From assembly GCF_016863495.1 (NCBI RefSeq), contig NZ_BOOZ01000007.1, forward strand, positions 248,001-312,000: 64,000 bases of DNA. The letters run 5' to 3'. Below, piece after piece: positions 38,444-46,034 of the stretch. Source of the DNA: Micromonospora andamanensis. GTDB taxonomy: Bacteria; Actinomycetota; Actinomycetes; Mycobacteriales; Micromonosporaceae. The notes beneath the pieces are model-generated. The model was given only the letters and a program-made list of their open reading frames with translations. It was not told the origin of the DNA and did no database searches. The translations under genes were made by a program, and so were the position numbers. Position 1 is the stretch's first letter. Each line of letters opens with the position of its first letter.

Positions 38444-38471
38444 AACGTCATCGTACGAAGCGGGAATTCCC
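38444..38471 (-). promoter_or_regulatory. SigR/SigH-type promoter of trxB-trxA
   Basis: On the minus strand: GGGAAT, 18 bp, CGTT, matching the oxidative-stress ECF consensus GGGAAT-N18-CGTT known for Streptomyces SigR and close to mycobacterial SigH. It is 88 bp upstream of the trxB GTG. This predicts induction of the thioredoxin system by disulfide stress. Confidence 0.75.
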
Positions 38472-38531
38472 GAGCCGGTCACTCGGTGGGTCAGGTCACG
38501 TGGACGGTCAAACGTCCGGCGACCGCGGGAA

Positions 38532-39665
38532 TCACCCTACCCGCGTACGGTAGCGGGCGTCCGAGCCGGACCCGGGTACACCACACTCCGGACCGCTGAC
38601 CCACGCCCAGCTCGTGCCGGCGGCATCGGTGAACTGGAGGACCAACGCCGGGAGCCCCTGGAAACGGGCGTAGTCGATGACGTCGAAGACCAGCGGTCCC
38701 ACGCTGTGCTCCGCGCTGATCTCCGCGAGGCAGGCGCTCAACGCCGTCTGGTCGCCGAGCCGGTTCAGATCTCCCGGGGCGGGCAGGCGCTCCTGGTTCT
38801 GCGTGCCGACCTCAGGATCACCACTGCTGGAGAACTGCCTGACGCTCGGCGTCACGCGGGTCAGCGCCTCCGGCGTGTAGTCGGTGTCGCTGCGTTGCGG
38901 GGGACCGACGACCCGGTACGGGGTGCTGGCCGCCGCGGAGGCACGTTCGGGTGCCGTTGTGGTGCCGGCCTGCCCCGCCGAGTCCTGCGGATACGCGTGC
39001 GGTACCGCCGGACTGGCGGCCCGATCGCTCAGGGCGGTGTCCGTGGCCCGCTCGCCGCCCTGGTGCGACTGGGACAGTTGGAGCGCGCCCAACCCGACCA
39101 CCGCGGCGGCGGCGAGCGCGACCGGCCCGGCCACCCGGGCCCAGCGGCGCCGTCGCGGACCGGGCCGTGACGACGCGGTCCGGTCCTGTCCCGGCCGGAG
39201 CGGACCTCCCGGACGCCGGGGACCGCCCAGCGGCTGGGTCGGTACGAGTGCCGTCTTCCCGCCTGTCGACTCCGACCCGACGTCGGCGCCTTCCTCGTCG
39301 GCTGCCGGATCGTCGGCGGCCACCGGGCCCCGGGTGGCCGACCTCGCGACCTCCGGGTCTTCGGTCGCCGCCGAGACCGGCGCGACCTCGACAGTGGGTA
39401 CGGCGAGCGGAACTGCGGCGGCGAGGGCGGCGCTGATCCGGTCCGTGATCTCCGGCGGCAGTTCGAGTGTCGGCTCACCCCACCCGGCCAGTTCGGCCCG
39501 GACGTTGTCGACGGCCGAGGCCAACCGGGCGTGGGCGTGGGCCCAGGCCGGATCCTGCGCGACCAACCGGGTGATCTCAGCGTGCTCGGCGGTGCCGTCC
39601 AGCGCGCCGCCGAGGTAGTCGGCGAGCAGGTCGTGGTCGACCTCGCTGAACTCCCCGGTGCTCAC
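38532..39665 (-). CDS. Putative anti-sigma factor for SigM
   Basis: 377 residues, GTG 39665 with AGGAGG a few bases upstream and a 4-bp overlap with the sigM stop. N-terminal cytoplasmic part [58 protein letters not shown] looks like a small helical anti-sigma domain (no HxxxCxxC zinc motif). An acidic, Pro/Ala linker, an Arg-rich stop ([14 protein letters not shown]) and one TM helix ([17 protein letters not shown]) follow. The extracytoplasmic part holds Thr/Ala-rich sequence and a compact C-terminal domain ([54 protein letters not shown]) with two cysteines. Gene coupling to sigM and this topology support the call; direct homology was not tested. Confidence 0.78.
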   Translation of the reverse strand: MSTGEFSEVDHDLLADYLGGALDGTAEHAEITRLVAQDPAWAHAHARLASAVDNVRAELAGWGEPTLELPPEITDRISAALAAAVPLAVPTVEVAPVSAATEDPEVARSATRGPVAADDPAADEEGADVGSESTGGKTALVPTQPLGGPRRPGGPLRPGQDRTASSRPGPRRRRWARVAGPVALAAAAVVGLGALQLSQSHQGGERATDTALSDRAASPAVPHAYPQDSAGQAGTTTAPERASAAASTPYRVVGPPQRSDTDYTPEALTRVTPSVRQFSSSGDPEVGTQNQERLPAPGDLNRLGDQTALSACLAEISAEHSVGPLVFDVIDYARFQGLPALVLQFTDAAGTSWAWVSGPECGVPGSGSDARYRTRVG

Positions 39666-40402
39666 GCTTCCTCCTGCTGTCTGGCGGCCGGCCGGGACCG
39701 CCCCGACCCTGATCGGACGCCGGATGGCGCTTGCGGGTTCCCGCCGGTGACCTCCGGCACGTTCGGACTGGACCCGGCCGTCGGCCCGTTGCCGGGCCTG
39801 AGGTGGCCGAGCATGACCGCGAGCCGGGCACGGCCCCGGGCGCAGCGACTCTTGACGGTTCCCTCGGCGACTCCGAGGATCCGCGCGACCTCGGCGACCG
39901 GATAGCCCTGCACGTCCACCAGGACGAGTGCGGCCCGCTGCTCCAGCGGCAACGCGGCCAGGGCGTCCCGGATGACCATCGCGGTGTCGTGGTCGCGTAC
40001 CGGGGCGGCGGGCTCCACACCGCCGGTGGCGGGACCGTCGTCGGGGTTGTGCTGCCCGTCGGGCAACGGCACCGTCGGGTGGGCCTGCCGGCGGCGGATC
40101 CGGTCGAGGCATGCGTTGACCACGATCCGGTGCAGCCAGGTGGTGACCGCCGAGTCGCCTCGGAACCGGCCGGCCGCGCGATGCGCGGACAGCAGTGCGT
40201 CCTGGAGGGCGTCCGCGGCCTCCTCACGGTCGCCGAGCGTACGCAGGGCGACCGCCCAGAGCCGGTCCCGGTGACGGCGGAACAGCTCGGCGAAGGCGTC
40301 CCGATCGCCGGCGACGTGGGCACGCAGCAGATCGAGGTCGCTTACCGTGTCGTCCACGGAGGCGGCGCCCATCTGGTTGCGGCCGGCGTCGCGTACCTCC
40401 AT
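39662..40402 (-). CDS. sigM: ECF RNA polymerase sigma factor SigM
   Basis: 246 residues from ATG 40402; a second in-frame ATG at 40372 is possible. Region 2: DLDLLRAHVAGDRDAFAELFRRHRDRLWAVALRTLGDREEAADALQDALLSAHRAAGRFRG (core-binding and -10 recognition). Region 4: AMVIRDALAALPLEQRAALVLVDVQGYPVAEVARILGVAEGTVKSRCARGRARLAVML. The tail is Gly/Pro-rich. It lies in the murJ/pseudokinase/sigM/anti-sigma/trxB order known from Streptomyces and mycobacteria, so sigM is the likely assignment. The start is 34 bp after the pseudokinase stop. Confidence 0.92.
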   Translation of the reverse strand: MEVRDAGRNQMGAASVDDTVSDLDLLRAHVAGDRDAFAELFRRHRDRLWAVALRTLGDREEAADALQDALLSAHRAAGRFRGDSAVTTWLHRIVVNACLDRIRRRQAHPTVPLPDGQHNPDDGPATGGVEPAAPVRDHDTAMVIRDALAALPLEQRAALVLVDVQGYPVAEVARILGVAEGTVKSRCARGRARLAVMLGHLRPGNGPTAGSSPNVPEVTGGNPQAPSGVRSGSGRSRPAARQQEEA

Positions 40403-40436
40403 CACCCGACCCGGTGGCTGCCGCCGTGCTGGTTTC

Positions 40437-42035
40437 TCATGACCCCTGGACCGTGATCTCCTGCACCCCGACCTTGTAGCCGCCACCGTTCGAGGGCAGC
40501 TCCGTGATCCAGAACAGCAGGTAGCGGTACTTCTTGTCGGCGTCGAAGCCGTCGAAGGTCATCGTGGTGCCGTCGTGTGCCTCGAACGGCTGCCCGATCT
40601 TGTTCTTCAGGTACGCCGTGAGGACCTGATCGTCACCTGAGCTGGACGACGGGGCGTCGACGGTGCCGGTGAGCAGTTCCGCTGAGGCGCCCCGGTCGGA
40701 GAGGTTGACCTGCACGGACTTGACGGTCCGCTCGGCGCCGAGGTCGATCCAGACGCCCATGCCCCGCTTGAGGTTGCCGAAGTTGCTGCGGTTGTACGTC
40801 TCGGTGGACCAGCCCTCGTCCTGGTCGCCGTCGAAGACCTTCTCGGCGTCGCGTACCTCGGTCCGGTCGTTGCTGTCCGGGTCGATGATCCGAGCATTGC
40901 TGATCTTGAGGTTACGCACCGCGGGCGCTGCCGGCTCCTCGCTCACCGGCGCGCTCGAAGACGGCGCCGCGACCGGGTTCGTCTGCGGATCGGCGTTGTC
41001 GTCGCCGAGCGTGCTGATTCCGATGAGCAGCCCGATCAGGGCCACCGTCAGCAGCCCGGCGATCCCCAGGGCGACCTTGCGCCCACCGGCCGCGGCCAGC
41101 GGTGACGGCTCCTCGCCGGTCTCGCCGGCGAACCGCAGCGGGCCGCTGTTGTCGAGGTAGTCGTCGTCGGGCACGTCGAGCCGGGCCAGCTCCGCGGTGA
41201 GGACGTCCGACGGAGGCGGTGCGATCTCGGCGTCGAGCAGATCCATTGTCAGGTCGTCCAGGTAGGCCGGCACACCGGCCCGGACCTGACGTGGCGCCGC
41301 GACCGACCCGTTGGCGTCGCGTACCGCGTCGGGAATGGCCGCCCGACCGTGCCCGGCGGTGGCACCCCGCAGCGGCGCCTCGGCGTGCGGCCAGTAGCCG
41401 GTCATCGCGAAGTAGAGGATGCCGCCGACGGCCCGGACGTCGCTCTCCTGGCTGTCGTCACCATCGGTGCGGGCGTCCGCGAGCACCACCCGGCCGTCAT
41501 CACTGATCATCACCGTGCCGGGGTGCACGTTGCCGTGCACCATGCCGGTGGCGTGCACGGCGGCCAGGGCGCTGGCGACGGAGTTACCGACGGCGGTCGC
41601 GCGAGCGGCGTCCAGCGGCCCGCCCGCGACCAGGTCCCGCAGGGACTGACCGTCGACCCACTCGCGCACCACGTAGGCCCGCTCGGCCTCGTCGATGGCG
41701 TCGTACACGCCTACCAGGTTGGGGTGGACGACCCGGCTGGCGGCGACCGCAGCCTGCAGCATCTCGGTGGCGGACTCGCCGCCCGGGTAGCGCATGACGA
41801 CCGCGACGGGCCGGCGCAGCACGACGTCGACCCCGCGCCAGACCAGCCGGCCCGCGCTGTCGTTGTTGATGTGCTCGACCAGTTCGTAACGTTCGGCGAG
41901 GATCTCACCGGCCGTCGGAGCACCGAAGGTCATGACCGGCGGAGTGGTCTCGTCCGCGTCCTGACCCTCGCCGACCTGGGTCACCCGTCCTCCCTCGGTG
42001 ATCGTGTCGATCGATGGACCCGCGCTGCTGGGCAT
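40437..42035 (-). CDS. Membrane pseudokinase with sugar-binding-like external domain, next to murJ
   Basis: 532 residues, ATG 42035 with GGGAAG upstream. Protein-kinase-like fold (about residues 40-280): ILAERYELVEHINNDSAGRLVWRGVD (degenerate P-loop), RRPVAVVMRYP (no clear VAIK lysine), NLVGVYDAIDEAERAYVVREWVDGQSLRDLV. The catalytic loop HRDLKPxN is replaced by MVHGNVHPGTVMI, and DFG by LADARTDG, so phosphotransfer is not expected. A TM helix (VALGIAGLLTVALIGLLIGI, about residue 330) and a C-terminal domain of discoidin/NPCBM-like look (DSNDRTEVRDAEKVFDGDQDEGWSTETYNRSNFGNLKRGMGVWIDLGAERTVKSVQVN) follow. In Mycobacterium tuberculosis the MurJ protein carries a comparable C-terminal pseudokinase and sugar-binding domain; here it is a separate gene. 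Confidence 0.88.
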   Translation of the reverse strand: MPSSAGPSIDTITEGGRVTQVGEGQDADETTPPVMTFGAPTAGEILAERYELVEHINNDSAGRLVWRGVDVVLRRPVAVVMRYPGGESATEMLQAAVAASRVVHPNLVGVYDAIDEAERAYVVREWVDGQSLRDLVAGGPLDAARATAVGNSVASALAAVHATGMVHGNVHPGTVMISDDGRVVLADARTDGDDSQESDVRAVGGILYFAMTGYWPHAEAPLRGATAGHGRAAIPDAVRDANGSVAAPRQVRAGVPAYLDDLTMDLLDAEIAPPPSDVLTAELARLDVPDDDYLDNSGPLRFAGETGEEPSPLAAAGGRKVALGIAGLLTVALIGLLIGISTLGDDNADPQTNPVAAPSSSAPVSEEPAAPAVRNLKISNARIIDPDSNDRTEVRDAEKVFDGDQDEGWSTETYNRSNFGNLKRGMGVWIDLGAERTVKSVQVNLSDRGASAELLTGTVDAPSSSSGDDQVLTAYLKNKIGQPFEAHDGTTMTFDGFDADKKYRYLLFWITELPSNGGGYKVGVQEITVQGS

Positions 42036-42365
42036 CTGCTTCCCGCTCCGCCTTCGTCTGGTACCGGCCGGCCGGTCGCAGCACGGTGCCGCGCGCCGGT
42101 GTCTGCCGTACCCGTCGAGTGCGACCTTACCCGGGATGACCCGATCCCCGACATGTCATCTTCCCGCCGTCCGGTGACGGTGGCGTCAGCAGTCGGTGGA
42201 CTCGTCCCGTTACCACCGTTGTCGGCCCCGTTGCTGGTACATGTACCAGCCAATCTAGAGGTTGACCACAACCGGCTCCGGCTGGGGCGGAACCGGTCGC
42301 ATCCGCAGGTTCGGCAGCGTCCGATTCCCCGTCAAACGGCCGGGCATGCTCGACCTTCCGGTTGG

Positions 42366-42417
42366 TTATCCACAGGCCGATCCGCCAGTTGAGCGGCGGC
42401 GCGCGGAGTTATCCACA
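42366..42417 (+). promoter_or_regulatory. Two perfect DnaA boxes between murJ and pseudokinase genes
   Basis: TTATCCACA at 42366-42374 and again at 42409-42417, each followed by GG, in the 441-bp gap (42036-42476). They are 43 bp apart in the same orientation, 331-382 bp upstream of the pseudokinase start. The remainder of the gap shows no gene. Confidence 0.55.
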
Positions 42418-42476
42418 GGCGCATCCCCAGCCTGGTGATCCGCTGTCACTCTGGGTGCACGTCGATCGGTGCGGGT

Positions 42477-44222
42477 TCAGCGACCGAGTCGACGACGGAC
42501 CATCCTGACCACCTCGGTGATCTCGGAGATCCGCAGCACGGTCGCCAGGCCGAGGTAGGTACCGCCGATCACCGCGCCACCGACCACCAGCTGCACCATC
42601 GCCTCCAACCAGCTCGGCGTGTCGCCGCCGGGCAGCAGGACGACCACCAGCAGGCCGACGAGCGCGGCACCGACCGCCGCGACGGTCACCCGGCCGAGGG
42701 TACGCAGGATCGCGCCCAGCCCGATCCGACCCACCCGGGGGCGCAGCAGCCAGGCCGAGGCGATGGCGGCGGCCAGGTAGGAGACGGTATTGCCGATCAT
42801 CATCCCGGCACCCGCGAAGCTCGGCGAGAAGACCAGGAAGAGCGCGATCTGCACGCCGACCCGCAGCGCCACCACCGGAATGTTGATCAGTGCCGGCATC
42901 CGGGTGTCCGGCAGCGCGTAGAAGGCGAAGGTGAAGAGCTGACTGATCGCGAACGGGACCAGTCCGATCGCGGCGACCAGCAGCACCGTCGACGTGGCTA
43001 CCGCGTTGTCAGCGGTGAAGGCCCCGTAGCGGAAGACCACCACCGAGATCGGGGTGGCCAACACCGCGTAGCAGACCGCGATCGGGGCGAGCACGGCGCT
43101 GACGGTCCGCGTACCCCGGCTCAGGTCGCTCGTGAAGTCGCGGAATCGGCCGTCGGCCGCAGCCGCGCTCATCCGGGGCAGCAGTGCCGTGATGATCGAG
43201 ACGGCGATGATGCCGTGCGCCATCATCAGCAACAGGAAGACGTTGTTGTAGATCAGCAGGCCGGCGTTCTCCTCGCCAGCCGCGCGGGTGAGCAGGTTGA
43301 CCACCACGAAGAGTCCGAGCTGGTTGACAGCCACGTAGCAGAACATCCAGCCGCCGAGTCGAGCCAGCTCGCTCAGCCCGAGCTGCCGGAAGTCGAACCG
43401 CAGCTTCCACCGGAAGCCGACCTTGCGCAGCGCCGGCAGCAGGCCGGCGGCCTGCACCGCCACGCCGAGCAGCGTCCCCCCACCGATCAGCAGAACCTGG
43501 TTCAGCCCCACGTCGGCGGGCTGCCGGGCCTGGGCGCCGAAGACGACGATGTACGTGCCGAAGGTGGCGATAGCAACCAGATTGTTCAGGATGGGCGCCC
43601 ACATCGGTGCCGCGAAGTGGCCCCGGGTGTTCAGGATGGCCGCGATCAGCGCGCTGATGCCGGTGAAGAAGAGCATCGGCAGCATCAGGTACGACAGCTT
43701 GGTGACCAGGCCGGTGTAGTTGTCGTCCTTGCCGCTGGCGTAGAGGCTGGTGAGCACCGGTGCCGCGATCACCGCGATGAGCACGGTCGCGGCGAGGGCG
43801 ACCACCGCCAGGGTCAACAGCCGCTGCGCGTACGCCTGGCCCCGGTCCGAGTCCAGCTTGCTCCGGCGGACCAGCACCGGGATGAGCACGCTCGTCAGGA
43901 TGCCGCCGAGCAGGAACTCGTACACCTGCTGCGGCAGGAACATGGCGGTGGTGAAGACGTTGCCGATCAGGTTGCCGAGCGCCGCGCCGATCATGAGGTT
44001 GCGGAGGAAACCCGTACCCCGGCTTACCAGGCTGCCGACCGCCATGATCGCGCTGTTGGCGGCGACGCTGCTCTCCGCCACCTGCTCCTGGGGCGGCGCG
44101 ACCGCCTCGGCCGCCGGCTGGTTCAACGGCTCGGCGGAGATGAACGTGGCACCGTCACCGGGCCGGCCGCCGGCCGCGCCGCCCTGCTGGGCGTTCGCGC
44201 TGCGGTAGAGCCCGCCGCTCAT
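42477..44222 (-). CDS. murJ: Lipid II flippase MurJ
   Basis: Integral membrane flippase for the peptidoglycan precursor lipid II. 581 residues from ATG 44222, with GGAGG 8 nt upstream; an in-frame extension to 44264 is not needed. A short disordered N-terminus leads into MATE/MviN-like helices: ANSAIMAVGSLVSRGTGFLRNLMIGAALG, VFTTAMFLPQQVYEFLLGGILTSVLIPVLVRR, LMLPMLFFTGISALIAAILNTRGHFAAPMWAPILNNLVAIAT, the middle MMAHGIIAVSIITALLPRMS, and later helices ending EVVRMVRRRLGR. About 14 TM segments can be read. It lacks the C-terminal pseudokinase of mycobacterial MviN, which is encoded next door. Divergent from cca. Confidence 0.96.
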   Translation of the reverse strand: MSGGLYRSANAQQGGAAGGRPGDGATFISAEPLNQPAAEAVAPPQEQVAESSVAANSAIMAVGSLVSRGTGFLRNLMIGAALGNLIGNVFTTAMFLPQQVYEFLLGGILTSVLIPVLVRRSKLDSDRGQAYAQRLLTLAVVALAATVLIAVIAAPVLTSLYASGKDDNYTGLVTKLSYLMLPMLFFTGISALIAAILNTRGHFAAPMWAPILNNLVAIATFGTYIVVFGAQARQPADVGLNQVLLIGGGTLLGVAVQAAGLLPALRKVGFRWKLRFDFRQLGLSELARLGGWMFCYVAVNQLGLFVVVNLLTRAAGEENAGLLIYNNVFLLLMMAHGIIAVSIITALLPRMSAAAADGRFRDFTSDLSRGTRTVSAVLAPIAVCYAVLATPISVVVFRYGAFTADNAVATSTVLLVAAIGLVPFAISQLFTFAFYALPDTRMPALINIPVVALRVGVQIALFLVFSPSFAGAGMMIGNTVSYLAAAIASAWLLRPRVGRIGLGAILRTLGRVTVAAVGAALVGLLVVVLLPGGDTPSWLEAMVQLVVGGAVIGGTYLGLATVLRISEITEVVRMVRRRLGR

Positions 44223-44348
44223 CTGTTGCCTCCAAGGGGTAAGCCGGAGCCGGCACCGGCCCACACGCCACAGACCTTAGTCAACAGCCGTCCGTTACCC
44301 GCGCCCGGCGGAGGAGATGCGGCTCAGGACCGATAGGCTGCGGATCCG

Positions 44349-45809
44349 ATGTCCGAAGCCGCCGCATCCCACGCCACCGACCGCCGCGATCTCACCGCCG
44401 CGCAGCGCAACGCCGTCGCCGAACTGCTCCGGGTCTCTCCGGTGGCCGACGAGCTGGGCCGCCGGTTCGCCGCCGCCGGTCACGAACTGCACCTCGTGGG
44501 CGGTTCGGTACGCGACGCCCTGCTTGGCCGGCTCGGTGAGGACCTCGACTTCTGCACCGACGCGCACCCCGACCAGACGCTCGACATCGTGCGGGGCTGG
44601 GCGGAGGCGATCTGGGAGACCGGCCGCGAGTTCGGCACCATCGGCTGCCAGCGGGGCGGTCTGCGCCTGGAGATCACCACCTTCCGGGCCGAGTCGTACG
44701 ACCAGGTCAGCCGCAACCCGGTGGTCGCCTACGGGACCAGCCTCGTCGAGGATCTGCGACGGCGGGACTTCACAGTCAACGCGATGGCGGTGAGCGTCCC
44801 CGAGCACCGGTTCACCGACCCGTACGGCGGCCTGGCCGACCTGGCCGCGAAGATCGTGCGTACCCCGGGCACGCCCGCCGAGTCGTTCAGTGACGACCCG
44901 CTGCGGATGCTGCGGGCCGCCCGTTTCGCGGCGCAGTTGCGCTTCGCGGTCCACCCGGACGTGCGGGCGGCCATGACAAGCATGTCGACCGACCTGGACC
45001 GGATCACCGCCGAACGGATCCGCGACGAGTTCACGAAGCTGCTCTGCGGCGCGGACCCGATATCCGGCCTGCGGCTGCTCGTCGACACCGGGCTGGCCGA
45101 GCGCTTCCTGCCCGAGCTGACCGGGCTCAAGCTCGAGATCGACGAGCACGCCCAGCACAAGGACGTCTACGAGCACACCCTCACGGTGGTCCGCAACGCC
45201 GTCTCGTACGAGGAGGACGGAGCGGACTTCATCCTCCGGATGGCCGCGCTGATGCACGACGTGGGCAAGCCGGCGACGAAGGCGATCGGCCCGGACGGGC
45301 GAGTCAGCTTCCACCACCATGAGGTGGTCGGTGCGCGGCTGACCAAGATGCGGATGAAGGCGCTGCGCTATCCGAAGGACGTCACCGCGAAGGTCACCGC
45401 ACTTGTCGCGCTGCACCTCCGCTTCTACGGGTACGGACGGGGCGAGTGGACCGACTCGGCAGTGCGCCGGTACGTCACCGACGCCGGTGACCTGCTGCCC
45501 CGGCTGCACAAGCTGACCCGGTCGGACTGCACCACCCGCAACCGGCGCAAGGCGGCCCAACTGGCGGCGGACTACGACGCGCTGGAGGAGCGGATCGCCC
45601 GCATCGCCGCCGAGGAGGACCTTGCCCGGGTCCGGCCCGACCTCGACGGCAACGCGATCATGGAGCTGCTGGGTGTGCCACCCGGTCCGGTGGTAGGACG
45701 GGCCTGGAAGTACCTGAAGGACCTGCGGCTGGAGCGTGGACCGTTGGATCGCGACACGGCCGAGGTGGAGTTGCTGCGCTGGGCCCGCGAAGAGGGCATC
45801 GTCAGCTGA
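44349..45809 (+). CDS. cca: CCA tRNA nucleotidyltransferase
   Basis: Adds CCA to tRNA 3' ends; needed here because tRNA-Ile does not encode it. 486 residues. Class II nucleotidyltransferase head HELHLVGGSVRDALLGRLGEDLDFCTDAHPD (GGxVRD and DLD metal site), FGTIGCQRGGLRLEITTFRAESYD, DLRRRDFTVNAMAVSVP (RRDFTxNA), PLRMLRAARFAAQL (RxxR), and a C-terminal HD domain (HKDVYEHTLTVVRNA, AALMHDVGKPATKA). The ATG at 44349 has no Shine-Dalgarno sequence. A TAGGCT hexamer at about 44334-44339 lies 9 nt before it, so a leaderless or near-leaderless message is likely. Confidence 0.95.
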   Translation: MSEAAASHATDRRDLTAAQRNAVAELLRVSPVADELGRRFAAAGHELHLVGGSVRDALLGRLGEDLDFCTDAHPDQTLDIVRGWAEAIWETGREFGTIGCQRGGLRLEITTFRAESYDQVSRNPVVAYGTSLVEDLRRRDFTVNAMAVSVPEHRFTDPYGGLADLAAKIVRTPGTPAESFSDDPLRMLRAARFAAQLRFAVHPDVRAAMTSMSTDLDRITAERIRDEFTKLLCGADPISGLRLLVDTGLAERFLPELTGLKLEIDEHAQHKDVYEHTLTVVRNAVSYEEDGADFILRMAALMHDVGKPATKAIGPDGRVSFHHHEVVGARLTKMRMKALRYPKDVTAKVTALVALHLRFYGYGRGEWTDSAVRRYVTDAGDLLPRLHKLTRSDCTTRNRRKAAQLAADYDALEERIARIAAEEDLARVRPDLDGNAIMELLGVPPGPVVGRAWKYLKDLRLERGPLDRDTAEVELLRWAREEGIVS

Positions 45810-46034
45810 CCGCAGCCTGATCGGCGAGGGCCCTCCACTGCGGATGACGCAGGCCGTGACGGTCGATACGACGAGACGCTTACGTTTCGACCGAAAGGTT
45901 GACGCGGCTCTCTCGATGCTCATTCATGATGTTGGAACGTTCGCAGTCCGCTGCTCGGCAGCCGGAGCCGGACGATTCAATGTTTGTCCGACCGTCCATC
46001 GGACACGGTCGACGACCGACGGGGGTAACACCTA

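Noticed and set aside
42435..44336. Long plus-strand frame antisense to murJ
   Set aside because: Gln/His/Arg/Glu-rich shadow, no motif, while murJ on the other strand is clear.
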